DNA of 64,000 nucleotides. Origin: an uncultured Lachnospiraceae bacterium (GTDB taxonomy: Bacteria > Bacillota > Clostridia > Lachnospirales > Lachnospiraceae). The DNA is taken from the NCBI GenBank assembly GCA_947631955.1, contig CANRNJ010000001.1, positions 248,001-312,000 of the forward strand, in the 5' to 3' direction. The position numbers and the translations under genes are program-made. The notes beneath the pieces were generated by a model. It saw only the letters and a program-made list of their open reading frames with translations, ran no database searches and was not told the DNA's origin. Positions 16,759-26,109 of the stretch are shown here, one piece after another; positions within the stretch are counted from its first letter, which is position 1; each line of letters begins with the position of its first letter.

Positions 16759-17706
16759 ATGAAGACAAAAGTATTTATCGACGGAAGCGAAGGGACCACC
16801 GGGCTGCGGATACACGAACGTTTCAAAGACCGCGGCGACATCGAACTGCTCACGATCCCCTCAGAACTGCGCAAAGACATCAACGAACGGAAACGCCTGA
16901 TCAACGCGTCGGACATCACCTTTACCTGTCTGCCGGATGCCGCGGCGGCAGAGTCCGTTTCTCTGGTGGAAAACGAGAACGTCCGCATCATCGACCCGTC
17001 CACGGCGCATCGGACCGAAGACGGATGGGCATACGGATTTCCGGAACTGTCACAGGCACACCGCGATGCCATCCGCAGCGGAAAAAGGATTGCGGTCCCC
17101 GGCTGCCATGCGACGGGCTTTATCTCACTGGTCTACCCTTTGACGGCCGGCGGTATCATGCCGTCCGACTATCCGGTATACTCTTTCTCGATAACCGGGT
17201 ACAGCGGCGCAGGCCGAAAAGTGATCGCGGATTATGAGTCCGAAGACCGGCCCGCCGAATACGATTCACCGAGAGAATATGCTTTAAGCCAACAGCATAA
17301 GCACTTAAAGGAAATGAAAAAGGTCGCAGGACTGGACAAACTTCCTCTATTCTCTCCCATTATAGCAGACTATTACAGTGGGATGGTCGTAACGGTCCCA
17401 CTCTACGCAGAACTGTTGAAAGACTCTCCCACGCCGGAAAAACTCCATGAATTTCTGTCTGACTTCTATGCGGGAGAACGTTTCATCCGCGTCATGCCCT
17501 GCGGTTCCGAATCGGAAAGCGGAGGGTTCCTCGGCGGAAATGTCCGTTCCGGCTGGGACGGTCTGGAAATCTATGTGACTGGCAACCCGGAACGCATCCT
17601 TCTCTCCTCGCGGTTTGACAATCTGGGCAAAGGCGCGTCAGGCGCGGCGATCCAGTGCCTTAACATCATGCTGGGCTGCGAAGAAAATAAAGGACTGAAT
17701 CTGTAG
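16759..17706 (+). CDS. argC: N-acetyl-gamma-glutamyl-phosphate reductase, type 2
   Basis: ArgC reduces N-acetylglutamyl phosphate to the semialdehyde in arginine synthesis, using NADPH. The 315-residue protein is the shorter type 2 form. The N-terminal motif KVFIDGSEGTTGLRI binds the dinucleotide, IIDPSTAHR lies near residue 75, and the catalytic cysteine is in AVPGCHATGF near 115. GYSGAGRK and KHLKEM, with the conserved His, follow. The ATG has a GAGGAAA site. No other arginine genes are nearby, so it stands alone in this window. A strong hairpin terminator overlaps its stop codon. Confidence 0.94.
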   Translation: MKTKVFIDGSEGTTGLRIHERFKDRGDIELLTIPSELRKDINERKRLINASDITFTCLPDAAAAESVSLVENENVRIIDPSTAHRTEDGWAYGFPELSQAHRDAIRSGKRIAVPGCHATGFISLVYPLTAGGIMPSDYPVYSFSITGYSGAGRKVIADYESEDRPAEYDSPREYALSQQHKHLKEMKKVAGLDKLPLFSPIIADYYSGMVVTVPLYAELLKDSPTPEKLHEFLSDFYAGERFIRVMPCGSESESGGFLGGNVRSGWDGLEIYVTGNPERILLSSRFDNLGKGASGAAIQCLNIMLGCEENKGLNL

Positions 17707-17718
17707 ATTCAGTCCTTT
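17689..17718 (+). terminator. Rho-independent terminator of argC
   Basis: A perfect 13-bp inverted repeat, AAAGGACTGAATC, four-base loop TGTA, then GATTCAGTCCTTT. The TAG stop of argC lies at the end of the left arm and the loop. The A-rich left arm and T-rich right end let it work for the plus strand, followed by TTTGTTT. Confidence 0.8.
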
Positions 17719-17758
17719 GTTTACGATACACAAAACCCTGCGGCTTTTCTATCCCGCT

Positions 17759-18307
17759 CTATAACTGCTTCGCCCTTTCCCGGACGATCAGTTCGTGGAG
17801 TTCTTCCGCCTTTAACCTCATATTTTCCTTGTAATCCGCCGCCTGATGCTCCTCACCCATGTATGACAGCCATTCAAAAATCTCTTCCTTGTTTTCATTC
17901 ACATAGGAAAGAATATATTCCGCCAGTTCAAGGGGATCTTCGTAGGCCGCCTTAAAGACCTGATCGCCATTTGTGACGCACATAGACATATGCAGCGGGC
18001 TGTTGATAAAACTATAAAATCCTTCTTCTTTGGTATCGATCTCCAAAATAAACGCATACCGATCTCTCAACATCTCGATCGCCCCGTCTAACAGATCGCC
18101 GGGAACATCAGTCAAAAAACTGGCACGATAGCGATGCACCTGCCGGTCATTATCCTCGACTGTAATGTCTATCCATTTTTCGATAGGTTCGCCTTTTTCA
18201 CTGTCTGCCTGTACCGTAATAGGTTTGCCCAGATTAAACACTCTCTGATCTCCTTCTTTAAATAAATGATATGACCCGATCCTGCGCGGCATCCTGCCGA
18301 CACTCAC
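17759..18307 (-). CDS. Hypothetical protein, 182 residues
   Basis: I do not recognise this family. The product is soluble, with no signal peptide or membrane segment. A beta-rich first half (KWIDITVEDNDRQVHRYRASFL) is followed by an acidic helical C-terminal third (ELAEYILSYVNENKEEIFEWL and onwards). No metal or catalytic motif stands out. The frame opens with GTG at 18307; an ATG at 18292 is a possible alternative with GGCAGG too close to it. Neither start has a good ribosome site, so the N-terminus is uncertain. It is separated from the next gene by about 115 bases. Confidence 0.6.
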   Translation of the reverse strand: MSVGRMPRRIGSYHLFKEGDQRVFNLGKPITVQADSEKGEPIEKWIDITVEDNDRQVHRYRASFLTDVPGDLLDGAIEMLRDRYAFILEIDTKEEGFYSFINSPLHMSMCVTNGDQVFKAAYEDPLELAEYILSYVNENKEEIFEWLSYMGEEHQAADYKENMRLKAEELHELIVRERAKQL

Positions 18308-18423
18308 ATTTTATATATTACCATATTTTCACACATTTGCAAGAAATTTGTTAATATCCGCCAGATGCCCGCTGTGTGCTCCCATATCTCTTTTACCGGA
18401 CCGCAGCCGGTATATACAGGTCC

Positions 18424-18816
18424 TTAAAATGTTATCGTGGCCGGTTCGTCCGTAAAGGAAGAAAAGACCGCCGTCGCATCCTTGAAATACAATACTTCCG
18501 TATTGTCGTCCGTGGCGGAATACATGGCTTTCAGAGAGGGATGTCCCTCCAGCATATGTTCCTTTGCTTCCACGCGGTCGTCCCGCACGAGCCGTCCCGA
18601 CACCCGGAGCCATCTGGTACCGTCAAAAGCGCACAGTTCCACCTTGGGATTTTGTTGGATCTGCTTCGATACTTCCTTCACCTTGCCGGTCTGAATATAC
18701 AATCTGCCCTCAAAAATATCTACTGTGCCGAAGGGTCTTACACGGGGCTGATCGCCGTCGACCGTCGCCAGATAATAAGTGCCGCACTGTTTCAAAAACT
18801 CATAAACTTCCTGCAT
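18424..18816 (-). CDS. Pyridoxamine 5'-phosphate oxidase-like FMN-binding protein
   Basis: This small split-barrel flavoprotein family (about 130 residues) binds FMN, or a deazaflavin in some branches. The pattern TYYLATVDGDQPRVRPFG near residue 13 is the typical first strand pair, followed by LYIQTGKVKEVSKQI and VELCAFDGTRWLRVSGRLV. A reductase or oxygen-defence role is typical, but the substrate is unknown. The ATG at 18816 has GGAGG five to six bases upstream. The longer frame to 18846 reads into the repeat element at 18821-18915, which supplies this ribosome site. Confidence 0.82.
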   Translation of the reverse strand: MQEVYEFLKQCGTYYLATVDGDQPRVRPFGTVDIFEGRLYIQTGKVKEVSKQIQQNPKVELCAFDGTRWLRVSGRLVRDDRVEAKEHMLEGHPSLKAMYSATDDNTEVLYFKDATAVFSSFTDEPATITF

Positions 18817-18820
18817 GATA

Positions 18821-18915
18821 TCCTCCATTCCGGAGCGTTCCCGCACGGGCCTGAAGCAGATCCCTTCGGAATCGACTTTGCCATCAGGGGAATTTGTGAC
18901 GCTCCAACACCTGTA
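18821..18915 (-). repeat. Intergenic repeat element, copy 2 (short form)
   Basis: It shares CTCCATTCCGGAGCGTT next to the start codon and CATCAGGGGAATTTGTGACG further up with copies 1 and 3. It lacks the ATCAGCACATCAGTGTGAT stem of those copies. The two ends, GGAGCGTT and GACGCTCC, can pair. It directly precedes the flavoprotein gene. Confidence 0.75.
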
Positions 18916-19059
18916 TATTTGCTTTTATCATACTACGATCACTGTCCGGTATGCAACCGGATTCCTTTGCGGCTGAGGGTTTTCTTTTTTTACGGCTGAG
19001 GTTTCTCATGACGTCACCACCTCCTCGATTTGACATCACCCGACTCCGCTCGATTAGGA

Positions 19060-19088
19060 TTGTATTTCCTTTTAAAATGTGATACGAT
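19060..19088 (+). promoter_or_regulatory. Promoter of the rubredoxin gene
   Basis: TTGTAT at 19060-19065 and TACGAT at 19083-19088 are 17 bases apart. A TG one base before the -10 makes it an extended -10 promoter, compensating for weak hexamers. Confidence 0.6.
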
Positions 19089-19141
19089 AGTTCCGATGGG
19101 GAACCGTCCCCAAGTACATTATCCGAAAGGAGTCATAGACT

Positions 19142-19315
19142 ATGAAGAAATATTTCTGTAATCCTTGTGGCTACACATACGATCCCGAAAAAGGCGATCC
19201 CGAACACGGCATCAAACCCGGAACGGCGTTTGAAGATCTGCCGGATGACTGGGTTTGCCCTGTATGCGGTATCGACAAGAGTATGTTCCAACCCTGCATC
19301 GATAACTACAACTAA
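19142..19315 (+). CDS. Rubredoxin
   Basis: This 57-residue one-iron electron carrier is shorter than most open-frame cut-offs. It begins [15 protein letters not shown] and ends with [13 protein letters not shown]. The two CxxC pairs bind iron, and the aromatic residues between them are conserved in the family. The single change from the usual first motif is Asn-Pro between the cysteines. AAAGGAG lies eight bases before the ATG. Rubredoxins in anaerobes commonly feed oxygen or superoxide reductases; no such partner is in the window. A terminator follows. Confidence 0.93.
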   Translation: MKKYFCNPCGYTYDPEKGDPEHGIKPGTAFEDLPDDWVCPVCGIDKSMFQPCIDNYN

Positions 19316-19350
19316 TCCGTTTAAACGATCAGATTCAAACGGCCAATGCA

Positions 19351-19385
19351 AGAATCCGGCGCTCTGCTGCCGGATTCTTTTCGTT
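19351..19385 (+). terminator. Rho-independent terminator after rubredoxin
   Basis: AGAATCCGGC and GCCGGATTCT form a perfect 10-bp stem with an eight-base loop, followed by TTTTCGTTTTG on the plus strand. It also lies beyond the end of tcdA on the other strand. Confidence 0.8.
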
Positions 19386-19432
19386 TTGGTCCGCATAAGG
19401 ATGGATTTTTCTTAGAAGTTGTCGTTTCGATG

Positions 19433-20197
19433 CTATCTTGTCTGTATGCCGCATAGGTCTTTCACCACCTCGCCTGCGATGATCAGCCCTGCTATCGACG
19501 GCACAAATGCTGTGCTTCCCGGTATATCCCGCCGTTCCGTACACTTATGCTGTGCCCCCGGCGGGCAGATGCAATGCGTCCTGCAGCTGATCGACATATC
19601 TTCCAAAGGCCGGATGGGCTTTTCTTCGGAATATACCACTTTCAGTTTTTCCACGCCCCGTTTTTTTAATTCTCTGCGCATCACTCTGGCCAAGGGACAG
19701 ACTTTCGTGTCATAAATGTCGGCGACCCTGAACCGGCTCCCGTCCAGTTTGTTGCCTGCGCCCATACTGCTGATGATGGGGATCCCTTTTTCCTGCGCCT
19801 TCATGACCAGAGCAATCTTGGCGGTGACCGTGTCTACCGCATCCACGATATAATCATACTCTTCAAAAGGAAATTCGTCCGCGTTTTCCGGCAGGAAAAA
19901 GCACTTGCGGGTCGTGACATCCGCTTCCGGATTGATTTCAAGTATCCGCTCTTTCATCACATCCACTTTGTACCGCCCGATCGTTTTGTGCGTTGCCGTC
20001 AACTGCCGGTTTAAGTTGGTCAGACAGACCTTGTCGTCGTCGATCAACTCAAACTTTTTGACGCCGCTGCGCACAAGGGCCTCGCATACATATCCGCCCA
20101 CACCGCCGATCCCGAAGACCGCCGCCTTGGCATCGGCCAGTTTATCCATGGCTTCTTTTCCCAACAATAATTCCGTTCTTGAAAACTGTGTCAGCAT
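19433..20197 (-). CDS. tcdA: tRNA threonylcarbamoyladenosine dehydratase
   Basis: TcdA (E1/ThiF superfamily) uses ATP to cyclise the t6A base at tRNA position 37. The 254-residue protein shows the nucleotide fold VFGIGGVGGYVCEALVRSG near residue 30, then IDDDKVCLTNLNRQL with the conserved Arg/Gln. DAVDTVTAKIAL near 120 and SSMGAGNKLD near 143 follow. This pattern separates TcdA from MoeB/ThiF. The start ATG has AAAGGGG about 11 bases upstream. It is 27 bases behind the small cysteine-rich gene on the same strand, so they likely form an operon. Confidence 0.92.
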   Translation of the reverse strand: MLTQFSRTELLLGKEAMDKLADAKAAVFGIGGVGGYVCEALVRSGVKKFELIDDDKVCLTNLNRQLTATHKTIGRYKVDVMKERILEINPEADVTTRKCFFLPENADEFPFEEYDYIVDAVDTVTAKIALVMKAQEKGIPIISSMGAGNKLDGSRFRVADIYDTKVCPLARVMRRELKKRGVEKLKVVYSEEKPIRPLEDMSISCRTHCICPPGAQHKCTERRDIPGSTAFVPSIAGLIIAGEVVKDLCGIQTR

Positions 20198-20224
20198 TTA
20201 GGTATATGCCCCTTTCCAACCTTT

Positions 20225-20431
20225 CTAACCACGCAGGAAACGCGCCCGATATTCGGCATTGATCTGCGCTATCTCTTTCTTTCCGTCTATATAATCCTGA
20301 TACATGTCAAACGGACTGCCGCCGCCCAGCCAGCAGGAAGAACAGTTCTCGCAGCCGCCTCCGCAATCCAAAGACTGCCGTATCACCTGCTCTCTCTCCT
20401 CTCTGGTCGTATCTTTGATCAATAGATTCAT
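20225..20431 (-). CDS. Small cysteine-rich protein upstream of tcdA
   Basis: A 68-residue product begins MNLLIKDTTREEREQV. It contains a four-cysteine core, CGGGCENCSSCW, followed by LGGGSPFDMYQDYIDGKKE. The cysteine spacing (C-x3-C-x2-C-x2-C) suggests a bound metal or cluster, but I cannot name the family or its role. A longer frame exists to 20500; the ATG at 20431 is chosen because GGAG lies eight bases upstream. Its place directly in front of tcdA suggests co-transcription. Confidence 0.7.
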   Translation of the reverse strand: MNLLIKDTTREEREQVIRQSLDCGGGCENCSSCWLGGGSPFDMYQDYIDGKKEIAQINAEYRARFLRG

Positions 20432-20690
20432 ATCTCTTTCTCCCATTCGTTCATCCGTCCAAACGACGCATGTTTCGGTCCATCGGTTTTGGCCTGCCAT
20501 TTCATACTATTTAAGTAGACTATATATGTATTATAGGATAATGAGTTCGTTTCGTCAATCCACCGGAGCCGGACACCCGTCAATCATGTCCACGGCCTGC
20601 CAAGATCCGGCGCTTCTCTGTCTTTTTCTCATACCGTTTCCTCCATATATTTCTGCGTCTGTTCATGTGCCTGCAAAATCAGGCATCAAA

Positions 20691-20719
20691 CAGGACCCCG
20701 ATACATCCTGCACCGGGGT
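20691..20719 (-). terminator. Terminator downstream of the sugar ABC operon
   Basis: GGACCCC and GGGGTCC form a 7-bp GC-rich stem with a 15-base loop, about 50 bases past the permease stop. On the minus strand it is followed by only a short T run, so efficiency is uncertain. Confidence 0.55.
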
Positions 20720-20771
20720 CCCAAAACAAACCAATATCTTCTTGTATATCATACGTGCTGCTGCCGCAGAT

Positions 20772-21962
20772 CTAGTTCTTCTCGATCAGTTTACCGCCCC
20801 TCTTGGATACGACATCAAAGATAACGGCTGCAAGAAGCACAAGGCCCTTGACCACTTTCTGCATATTCTGGTCTACGCCCATCAGCGACATGCCGAGATT
20901 GATAACGCCCATCAGGACCGCGCCGACGATAACGCCGGGAACCGTACCGATTCCGCCGTATGCGGAAGCGCCGCCGATAAAGCAGGATGCGATGGCGTCC
21001 ATCTCATAGTTCTGACCGTATGTAGGCTGCGCCGATGTCAGCCGGGCGATCGTGACCATGCCTGCCAGTGCGGAGAGGAATCCCATGTTCAGGTATGCCA
21101 GGAAATATACGTTGTTGGTGTTGATACCCGACAGCTTGGTGGCTTTCTCATTGCCGCCCACCGCATAGAAGTAACGGCCTATCGTGGTGTTGGAAGTAAT
21201 GTAAGAGTACACGAGTATCACGATCATGACCCAGATCAGCACGCTCGGTATGCCCTTATGCTGTGCCAGTCTGATCGTAAAGGCAAGAATGACCGCGCTG
21301 ATCAGAATGGTCTTAACGATCATTCCTATGGAGTTCTCCAGCTTGTATCCTTTTTTCTTCTTATTAAGTCTTCCGATGATCTGCGACGCAATAAAGATCA
21401 CCGTGGCGATGATGCCCACAACCATACAGGTAACGTTTATCCCGCCATTGCCAAGCACATCGGGGATATAGCAGTTAGCGCCGCCGCCGAACAGATTAAC
21501 AAAGGTCGTGCAGTTCTGGATGGAAACCGTCATACCGTCCAAAACCACATTGCTCAGTCCCCTGAATATCAGCATACCCGCCAGAGTTACGATAAAAGGA
21601 GGTATCCTGACGAACGCGATCCAGAATCCCTGCCATGCGCCAATCGCAATACCGATCAGGAGCATGATCAAAATGGCAAGTGCCATATTCATACCTTTAT
21701 TGACCATGAGCACCGCACCGATGGCGCCTACAAAGCACACAACGCTGCCGACCGACAGATCGATGTTGCCGCCGGTCAGGATACACAGCAGCATACCGGT
21801 TGCCAGAATGAAAACATATGCGTTCTGTGAGATCAGGCTGCTGACATTCATCGGCAGGAGGATCGCACCGTTGGTTCTCCACGCAAAAAACGCCGTGATC
21901 AGGACCAGCATAAGAATCATGGTATATTTTTTTACTATATCTAACGTTTTTGTCTTATTCAT
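20772..21962 (-). CDS. mmsB: Multiple monosaccharide ABC transporter, permease
   Basis: This inner-membrane permease of the ribose/xylose importer family (MmsB/GguB/XylH type) has 396 residues and about ten hydrophobic helices. The LTGGNIDLSVGSVVCF segment near residue 60 is the family signature, and PPFIVTLAGMLIFRGLSN near 125 is also typical. An extended cytoplasmic loop (IGRLNKKKKGYKLEN) marks the MmsB branch. It lies six bases behind the ATPase gene and is the last gene of the chvE-mmsA-mmsB operon. Likely substrates are xylose, arabinose, galactose or glucose; context favours sugars from hemicellulose. Confidence 0.9.
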   Translation of the reverse strand: MNKTKTLDIVKKYTMILMLVLITAFFAWRTNGAILLPMNVSSLISQNAYVFILATGMLLCILTGGNIDLSVGSVVCFVGAIGAVLMVNKGMNMALAILIMLLIGIAIGAWQGFWIAFVRIPPFIVTLAGMLIFRGLSNVVLDGMTVSIQNCTTFVNLFGGGANCYIPDVLGNGGINVTCMVVGIIATVIFIASQIIGRLNKKKKGYKLENSIGMIVKTILISAVILAFTIRLAQHKGIPSVLIWVMIVILVYSYITSNTTIGRYFYAVGGNEKATKLSGINTNNVYFLAYLNMGFLSALAGMVTIARLTSAQPTYGQNYEMDAIASCFIGGASAYGGIGTVPGVIVGAVLMGVINLGMSLMGVDQNMQKVVKGLVLLAAVIFDVVSKRGGKLIEKN

Positions 21963-21968
21963 ACTTCC

Positions 21969-23507
21969 TTACGCTCCTTTACCACTGGATTTTAAAATGT
22001 GTGACATGATGATCTCCTGCGTTGCCTCGCTGCCGTCAAGTTCACCCACGATCCTGCCTTCGTTCATAACGTAGATCCGATCGCACATACCGAGGATCTC
22101 CGGCAGTTCCGAAGAGATCATGATAACCGTCTTCCCCTCAGCCACCAGCTGATTGATGATACAGTAGATCTCGTACTTGGCGCCTACATCGATACCTCTT
22201 GTGGGCTCGTCGAGGATCAGCACGTCCGGATCCGCAAACATCCACTTTGCCAGCAGGACTTTCTGCTGGTTGCCGCCGCTTAAGTTGCCCACATTCTGCT
22301 CGACGGTAGGGCACTTGGTCCGGAGTTTCTCTTTATATTCCACCGCCACACTGTACTCTTTATCTTTATCGATGATGCTGTGACTGCTCACGCCGTCCAG
22401 ATTCGCCAGAGTTGTATTGATCTTAATGGGATTGCTCAGGATCAGACCGTTTCCTTTACGGTCCTCCGTCACATATGCCAGTTTATGCTTGATGGCGTCC
22501 TGAACCGAATTTAAGTGGACTTCTTCTCCGTTGATATAGACTTTTCCGCTGATATTCGTGCCGTAACTCTTGCCGAACACACTCATGGCAAGTTCTGTAC
22601 GCCCTGCGCCCATCAGTCCGGAGATCCCCACCACTTCGCCTTTGCGGGCGTTGATGCTGACACCGTCCACCACTTTCCGTTCCGAATACAGCGGGTGGTA
22701 TACGCTCCAATCCTTGATCTCCAGATTGATATCGCCGATATGTTTCTCCCGTTTCGGGAACCGGTCCGAAAGTTCACGGCCGACCATGCCTTTGATGATA
22801 CGCGCTTCCGAGATATCATCCTTTTCTTTATCCAATGTTTCTATGGTCGCTCCGTCACGGATCACGGTGATCTTATCCGCCACATAAGAGATCTCGTTTA
22901 ACTTATGGGATATAATAATGGAAGTCATTCCCTGTTTCTTAAATCTGAGAAGCAGATCCAGAAGCGCTCTGGAATCCGTTTCGTTCAGGGATGCCGTGGG
23001 TTCGTCCAGAATAAGCAGTTTCGCATTCTTGGCAAGCGCCTTGGCGATCTCCACAAGCTGCTGCTTGCCCACGCCTATATCTTTAATCAATGTCTGAGGC
23101 GTTTCCTGTAGACCTACCGTTTTTAACAGTTCGCCCGCACGACCAAATGTTTCATTCCAGTCCAATTTATATTTATGTCCTCTCTCATTACCGAGGAACA
23201 TATTTTCACCGATCGTCATATACGGAATCAGCGCCAATTCCTGATGGATGATCACGATTCCCTTCTCTTCACTGTCCTTGATCTGATTGAATCTGCATAC
23301 CTCGCCGTTATAGATGATGTCGCCTTCATAGGTTCCGTAAGGGTAGATGCCGCTCAATACGTTCATCAGCGTGGATTTTCCGGCGCCGTTCTCGCCTACC
23401 AGCGCATGGATCTCGCCCTCTTCCACTTTCAGATTCACATTGTCAAGTGCCTTAACACCGGGGAAAGTCTTGGTAATATTTTTCATTTCCAGTAAAACTT
23501 TTGCCAA
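21969..23507 (-). CDS. mmsA: Multiple monosaccharide ABC transporter, ATP-binding protein
   Basis: This is a tandem ATPase of 512 residues (MmsA/GguA/XylG type). The first domain has Walker [10 protein letters not shown], signature [15 protein letters not shown] and Walker B LLILDEP. The second domain has an atypical Walker A ([10 protein letters not shown]), signature LSGGNQQKV and Walker [12 protein letters not shown], as usual for this family. The open frame extends to 23534, but GGAGG then precedes a TTG at 23507 by seven bases, giving [16 protein letters not shown] take TTG as the start. A hairpin between chvE and this gene probably lowers its expression. Confidence 0.9.
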   Translation of the reverse strand: MAKVLLEMKNITKTFPGVKALDNVNLKVEEGEIHALVGENGAGKSTLMNVLSGIYPYGTYEGDIIYNGEVCRFNQIKDSEEKGIVIIHQELALIPYMTIGENMFLGNERGHKYKLDWNETFGRAGELLKTVGLQETPQTLIKDIGVGKQQLVEIAKALAKNAKLLILDEPTASLNETDSRALLDLLLRFKKQGMTSIIISHKLNEISYVADKITVIRDGATIETLDKEKDDISEARIIKGMVGRELSDRFPKREKHIGDINLEIKDWSVYHPLYSERKVVDGVSINARKGEVVGISGLMGAGRTELAMSVFGKSYGTNISGKVYINGEEVHLNSVQDAIKHKLAYVTEDRKGNGLILSNPIKINTTLANLDGVSSHSIIDKDKEYSVAVEYKEKLRTKCPTVEQNVGNLSGGNQQKVLLAKWMFADPDVLILDEPTRGIDVGAKYEIYCIINQLVAEGKTVIMISSELPEILGMCDRIYVMNEGRIVGELDGSEATQEIIMSHILKSSGKGA

Positions 23508-23575
23508 TTTTATCCCTCCCATATCACTATACATTCAAATTTTCTATCCGCTGGGATATCCATTTCTTTGAAAAC

Positions 23576-23600
23576 CGGCAGGCGGAATTTCCGCCTGCCG
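23576..23600 (-). terminator. Hairpin between the binding-protein and ATPase genes
   Basis: CGGCAGGCGGAA and TTCCGCCTGCCG form a nearly unbroken palindrome, followed on the minus strand by GGTTTTC. It lies between chvE and mmsA and would let most transcripts end after the binding protein or protect its 3' end. A second small stem lies at about 23650-23668. Confidence 0.7.
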
Positions 23601-23692
23601 AATATCTGCTTATCTTCTTATCATAAGCTGTGCAGCCTTTTTTCGGCTCAAGCGGCGAAGCCGCTCAAACTCATAGCTGCCGAGCAGATCTA

Positions 23693-24820
23693 CTACTGTA
23701 AATCGCTCTCTGCATAGTAACCGGAGTCTACCAGCAGTTCCTTATAGTTGTTCACATCTGCGAATACAGGCTCGCACAGATAGGAAGGAATAACGCCCGT
23801 ACCGTTGTCATATGTTTCGGTATCGTTGACCGGCGCTTCTCCGCCCTTCATGATCGCGTCAACCATCTCTACGACCTTAGAAGCAAGAGTTCTTGTATCC
23901 TTGAAGATCGACATGGACTGTTTGCCTGCGATCATGTTCTTAACGTTCGCGACATCGCAGTCCTGGCCTGTGATGATCGGCCAGTCGCCTGTGTAGTTGG
24001 CTTCCAGAGAGTTCTCAACGCCAAGCGCTGTAGAATCGTTGGAGCAGAGAACAGCATCCAGTTTTGTGCCGTCCGCATAGTTAGCGGAAATGATGGCATC
24101 CATTCTTGCCTGAGCCGTTTCTGTGGACCAGTTAGCCGTTGCAACCGTTTCAAAATCGGTCTGGCCGGACTTTACTACCAGTTTGCCTGCGTCGATGTAC
24201 GGCTGAAGGACATCCATAGCGCCGCCAAAGAAATATCTTGCGTTGTTGTCGCCGGGGTCGCCTGTTACAAGCTCAATGTTGAAAGGACCTGCCGCATTGT
24301 CCAGATCAAGCTGATCTCTGATGTATTCGCCCTGCTTCGTGCCTACCATGTAGTTATCGAACGTAGCATAGTAGGAAACCGCATCGGAGTTCATGATCAG
24401 ACGGTCATAAGCGATAACCGGAATATTCTTTTCCTTAGCCTGCTCAAGGACCGTACCAAGAGAATCACCGTCGATGGATGCGATAACAAGAAGCTGGCAT
24501 CCGGAGTTGATCATATTTTCGATCTGGGAAACCTGGGTAGCGATGTCGTTTGCCGCATACTGCAGATCTACTTCGTAACCTGCCGCTTCCAGCTCGGACT
24601 TCATGTTATCGCCGTCCTGATTCCATCTCTGCAGATCCTTGGTGGGCATCGCCACACCTACTTTACCGCCGCCTGAAGCAGCCGTGTCGCCCGATGACGC
24701 ATCATCTGCTGCTGCCGCCGGCGTGCTTCCCGAATCGGCAGAGGAACCGCCGCCGCATCCTGCCAACAGGGATACGGTCATTGCCGTTGCCATGAACATG
24801 CATAATAATTTCTTTTTCAT
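23693..24820 (-). CDS. chvE: Sugar-binding lipoprotein of the monosaccharide ABC transporter
   Basis: This 375-residue ChvE/MmsE-type receptor begins with a lipoprotein signal ending SLLAGCGGG, so Cys22 is the anchor. A Ser/Ala/Asp-rich spacer follows, then a periplasmic-binding fold. Blocks such as GVAMPTKDLQRWNQDGDNM, YAANDIATQVSQIENM, VIAYDRLIMNSD and ITGQDCDVANVK, with sugar-contacting Arg, Asp and Asn residues, are characteristic. It is the first gene of the importer operon and likely the most abundant product. Ribosome site AAGGGAGG. The exact sugar is not decided by sequence. Confidence 0.9.
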   Translation of the reverse strand: MKKKLLCMFMATAMTVSLLAGCGGGSSADSGSTPAAAADDASSGDTAASGGGKVGVAMPTKDLQRWNQDGDNMKSELEAAGYEVDLQYAANDIATQVSQIENMINSGCQLLVIASIDGDSLGTVLEQAKEKNIPVIAYDRLIMNSDAVSYYATFDNYMVGTKQGEYIRDQLDLDNAAGPFNIELVTGDPGDNNARYFFGGAMDVLQPYIDAGKLVVKSGQTDFETVATANWSTETAQARMDAIISANYADGTKLDAVLCSNDSTALGVENSLEANYTGDWPIITGQDCDVANVKNMIAGKQSMSIFKDTRTLASKVVEMVDAIMKGGEAPVNDTETYDNGTGVIPSYLCEPVFADVNNYKELLVDSGYYAESDLQ

Positions 24821-24836
24821 GTTTTTCCTCCCTTAA

Positions 24837-25056
24837 TTTGTGAGATTTTATTGTTTTCCGTCACAGGCACAGAAAATGTTCGTGCCTGCCACAAATTCAA
24901 TCTATCACAAATCAAATAGGAATAACTTGCGATTTTCTGTATATTTTTATGCTGTCGCCTGTACACGGCAGGAAAAGGTTAGCACAAATTTGTCAATGTA
25001 TGATCGTTTCAGCGCAAAAAAATCCTATTGCATTTTCACGATATGTCCGCCTATCC
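24837..25056. other. Leader region of the sugar transporter operon
   Basis: The 220 bases between chvE and the next binding-protein gene are AT-rich and should hold the transporter promoter. A TTGACA reads on the minus strand at 24991-24996, but I could not pair it with a convincing -10. No small gene is seen. Confidence 0.4.
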
Positions 25057-26109
25057 TTACTGCGGCATTTTTTCCGGCACGTTCAGATACACGTCCTCTT
25101 TCAGATGAAAACCGCTCCCGATAATGACTTCGTCGATGTTGTCGCGATTGACGCTTACGGGCTCCACCCCGATATAAGGGATCTCGTAGCTGCCGTTTTC
25201 AAGCATCATGATATCCGGCGCGTCCAGTTCTTCACCTCTGGCAAGGGCGACGGATGCCTGCGCGGCTCTGGTGGCGAGCCGCTCTACCGGCTTATACACC
25301 GTCATGACCTGCGTGCCTTCCACGATACGCTGGCATGCCGCCAGATCGGCGTCCTGACCGACTACGAGGATATCTCCCGCCATCCGGTTCTCCGCCAGTG
25401 CGCGTATGGTCTGGGTGGCGAGATCGTCGTTGCCGCACATGATGGCGTCGATATCCGTAAGTTCCGCGCTGTGATCGTATATGTACGCCGCCGCAAGTTC
25501 TGCGCGCCACCCTTCCGCGTGCGCGCTGTCCACGATCGTCACGTCGTTGTCCTTCATCACCCTGCGGAAGGCGTCTTCCACCAGCGGAACATTGCTGTCC
25601 GTAGGAGAACCGCCCAACATAAGCACATTGCCGCCCGCGATGCCGGCATCGACGAGCGCCTGTCCCATCATGGTTCCCACCATGGAATTGTCAAAAGATA
25701 TGTACAGATCGACGTCCGCATCCTTGACCAGACGGTCGTAGGCAACGATCTTTATCCCCTCGGCCTCGGCCTTTTTTACGGATTCCTTAAGCGCGTCGGA
25801 ATCGATACAGATAATGACGATCACATCCATGCCCTTCTGTATAAAATAATCGATCTGCTTCTTCTGTTCTTCAATATCGCCGTTAGCGTTCTGCACATTG
25901 ACTTCCGCGCCCAGTTCCTTGGCCACGGAAACAAAGACGTCCCTGTCCCGCTGCCATCTCTCAATGACGAAAGAGTCAAAACTCATGCCGATCTGAATCT
26001 TATCGTCCTCCTCTTTGCTCTCCATGCCTCCGGTTTCCGCCTGTCCGCACGCCGCACAGCAGATCAGGAGCGTTGCGGCAAAGAGCGCGCCGATACACCT
26101 TTTCAACAT
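25057..26109 (-). CDS. Second sugar-binding lipoprotein, XylF-like
   Basis: This 350-residue protein has a signal peptide with lipobox CCAACGQ and a periplasmic-binding domain. Blocks include IQIGMSFDSFVIERWQRD, VIVIICIDSDAL, IVAYDRLVKDADVDLYISFDN and VVGQDADLAACQRI. These features match xylose-type receptors. Its start overlaps the response-regulator stop by seven bases, so it is translated from the sensor operon rather than the transporter operon. It may deliver sugar to the same permease or present sugar to the sensor kinase; the sequence cannot tell. Confidence 0.85.
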   Translation of the reverse strand: MLKRCIGALFAATLLICCAACGQAETGGMESKEEDDKIQIGMSFDSFVIERWQRDRDVFVSVAKELGAEVNVQNANGDIEEQKKQIDYFIQKGMDVIVIICIDSDALKESVKKAEAEGIKIVAYDRLVKDADVDLYISFDNSMVGTMMGQALVDAGIAGGNVLMLGGSPTDSNVPLVEDAFRRVMKDNDVTIVDSAHAEGWRAELAAAYIYDHSAELTDIDAIMCGNDDLATQTIRALAENRMAGDILVVGQDADLAACQRIVEGTQVMTVYKPVERLATRAAQASVALARGEELDAPDIMMLENGSYEIPYIGVEPVSVNRDNIDEVIIGSGFHLKEDVYLNVPEKMPQ

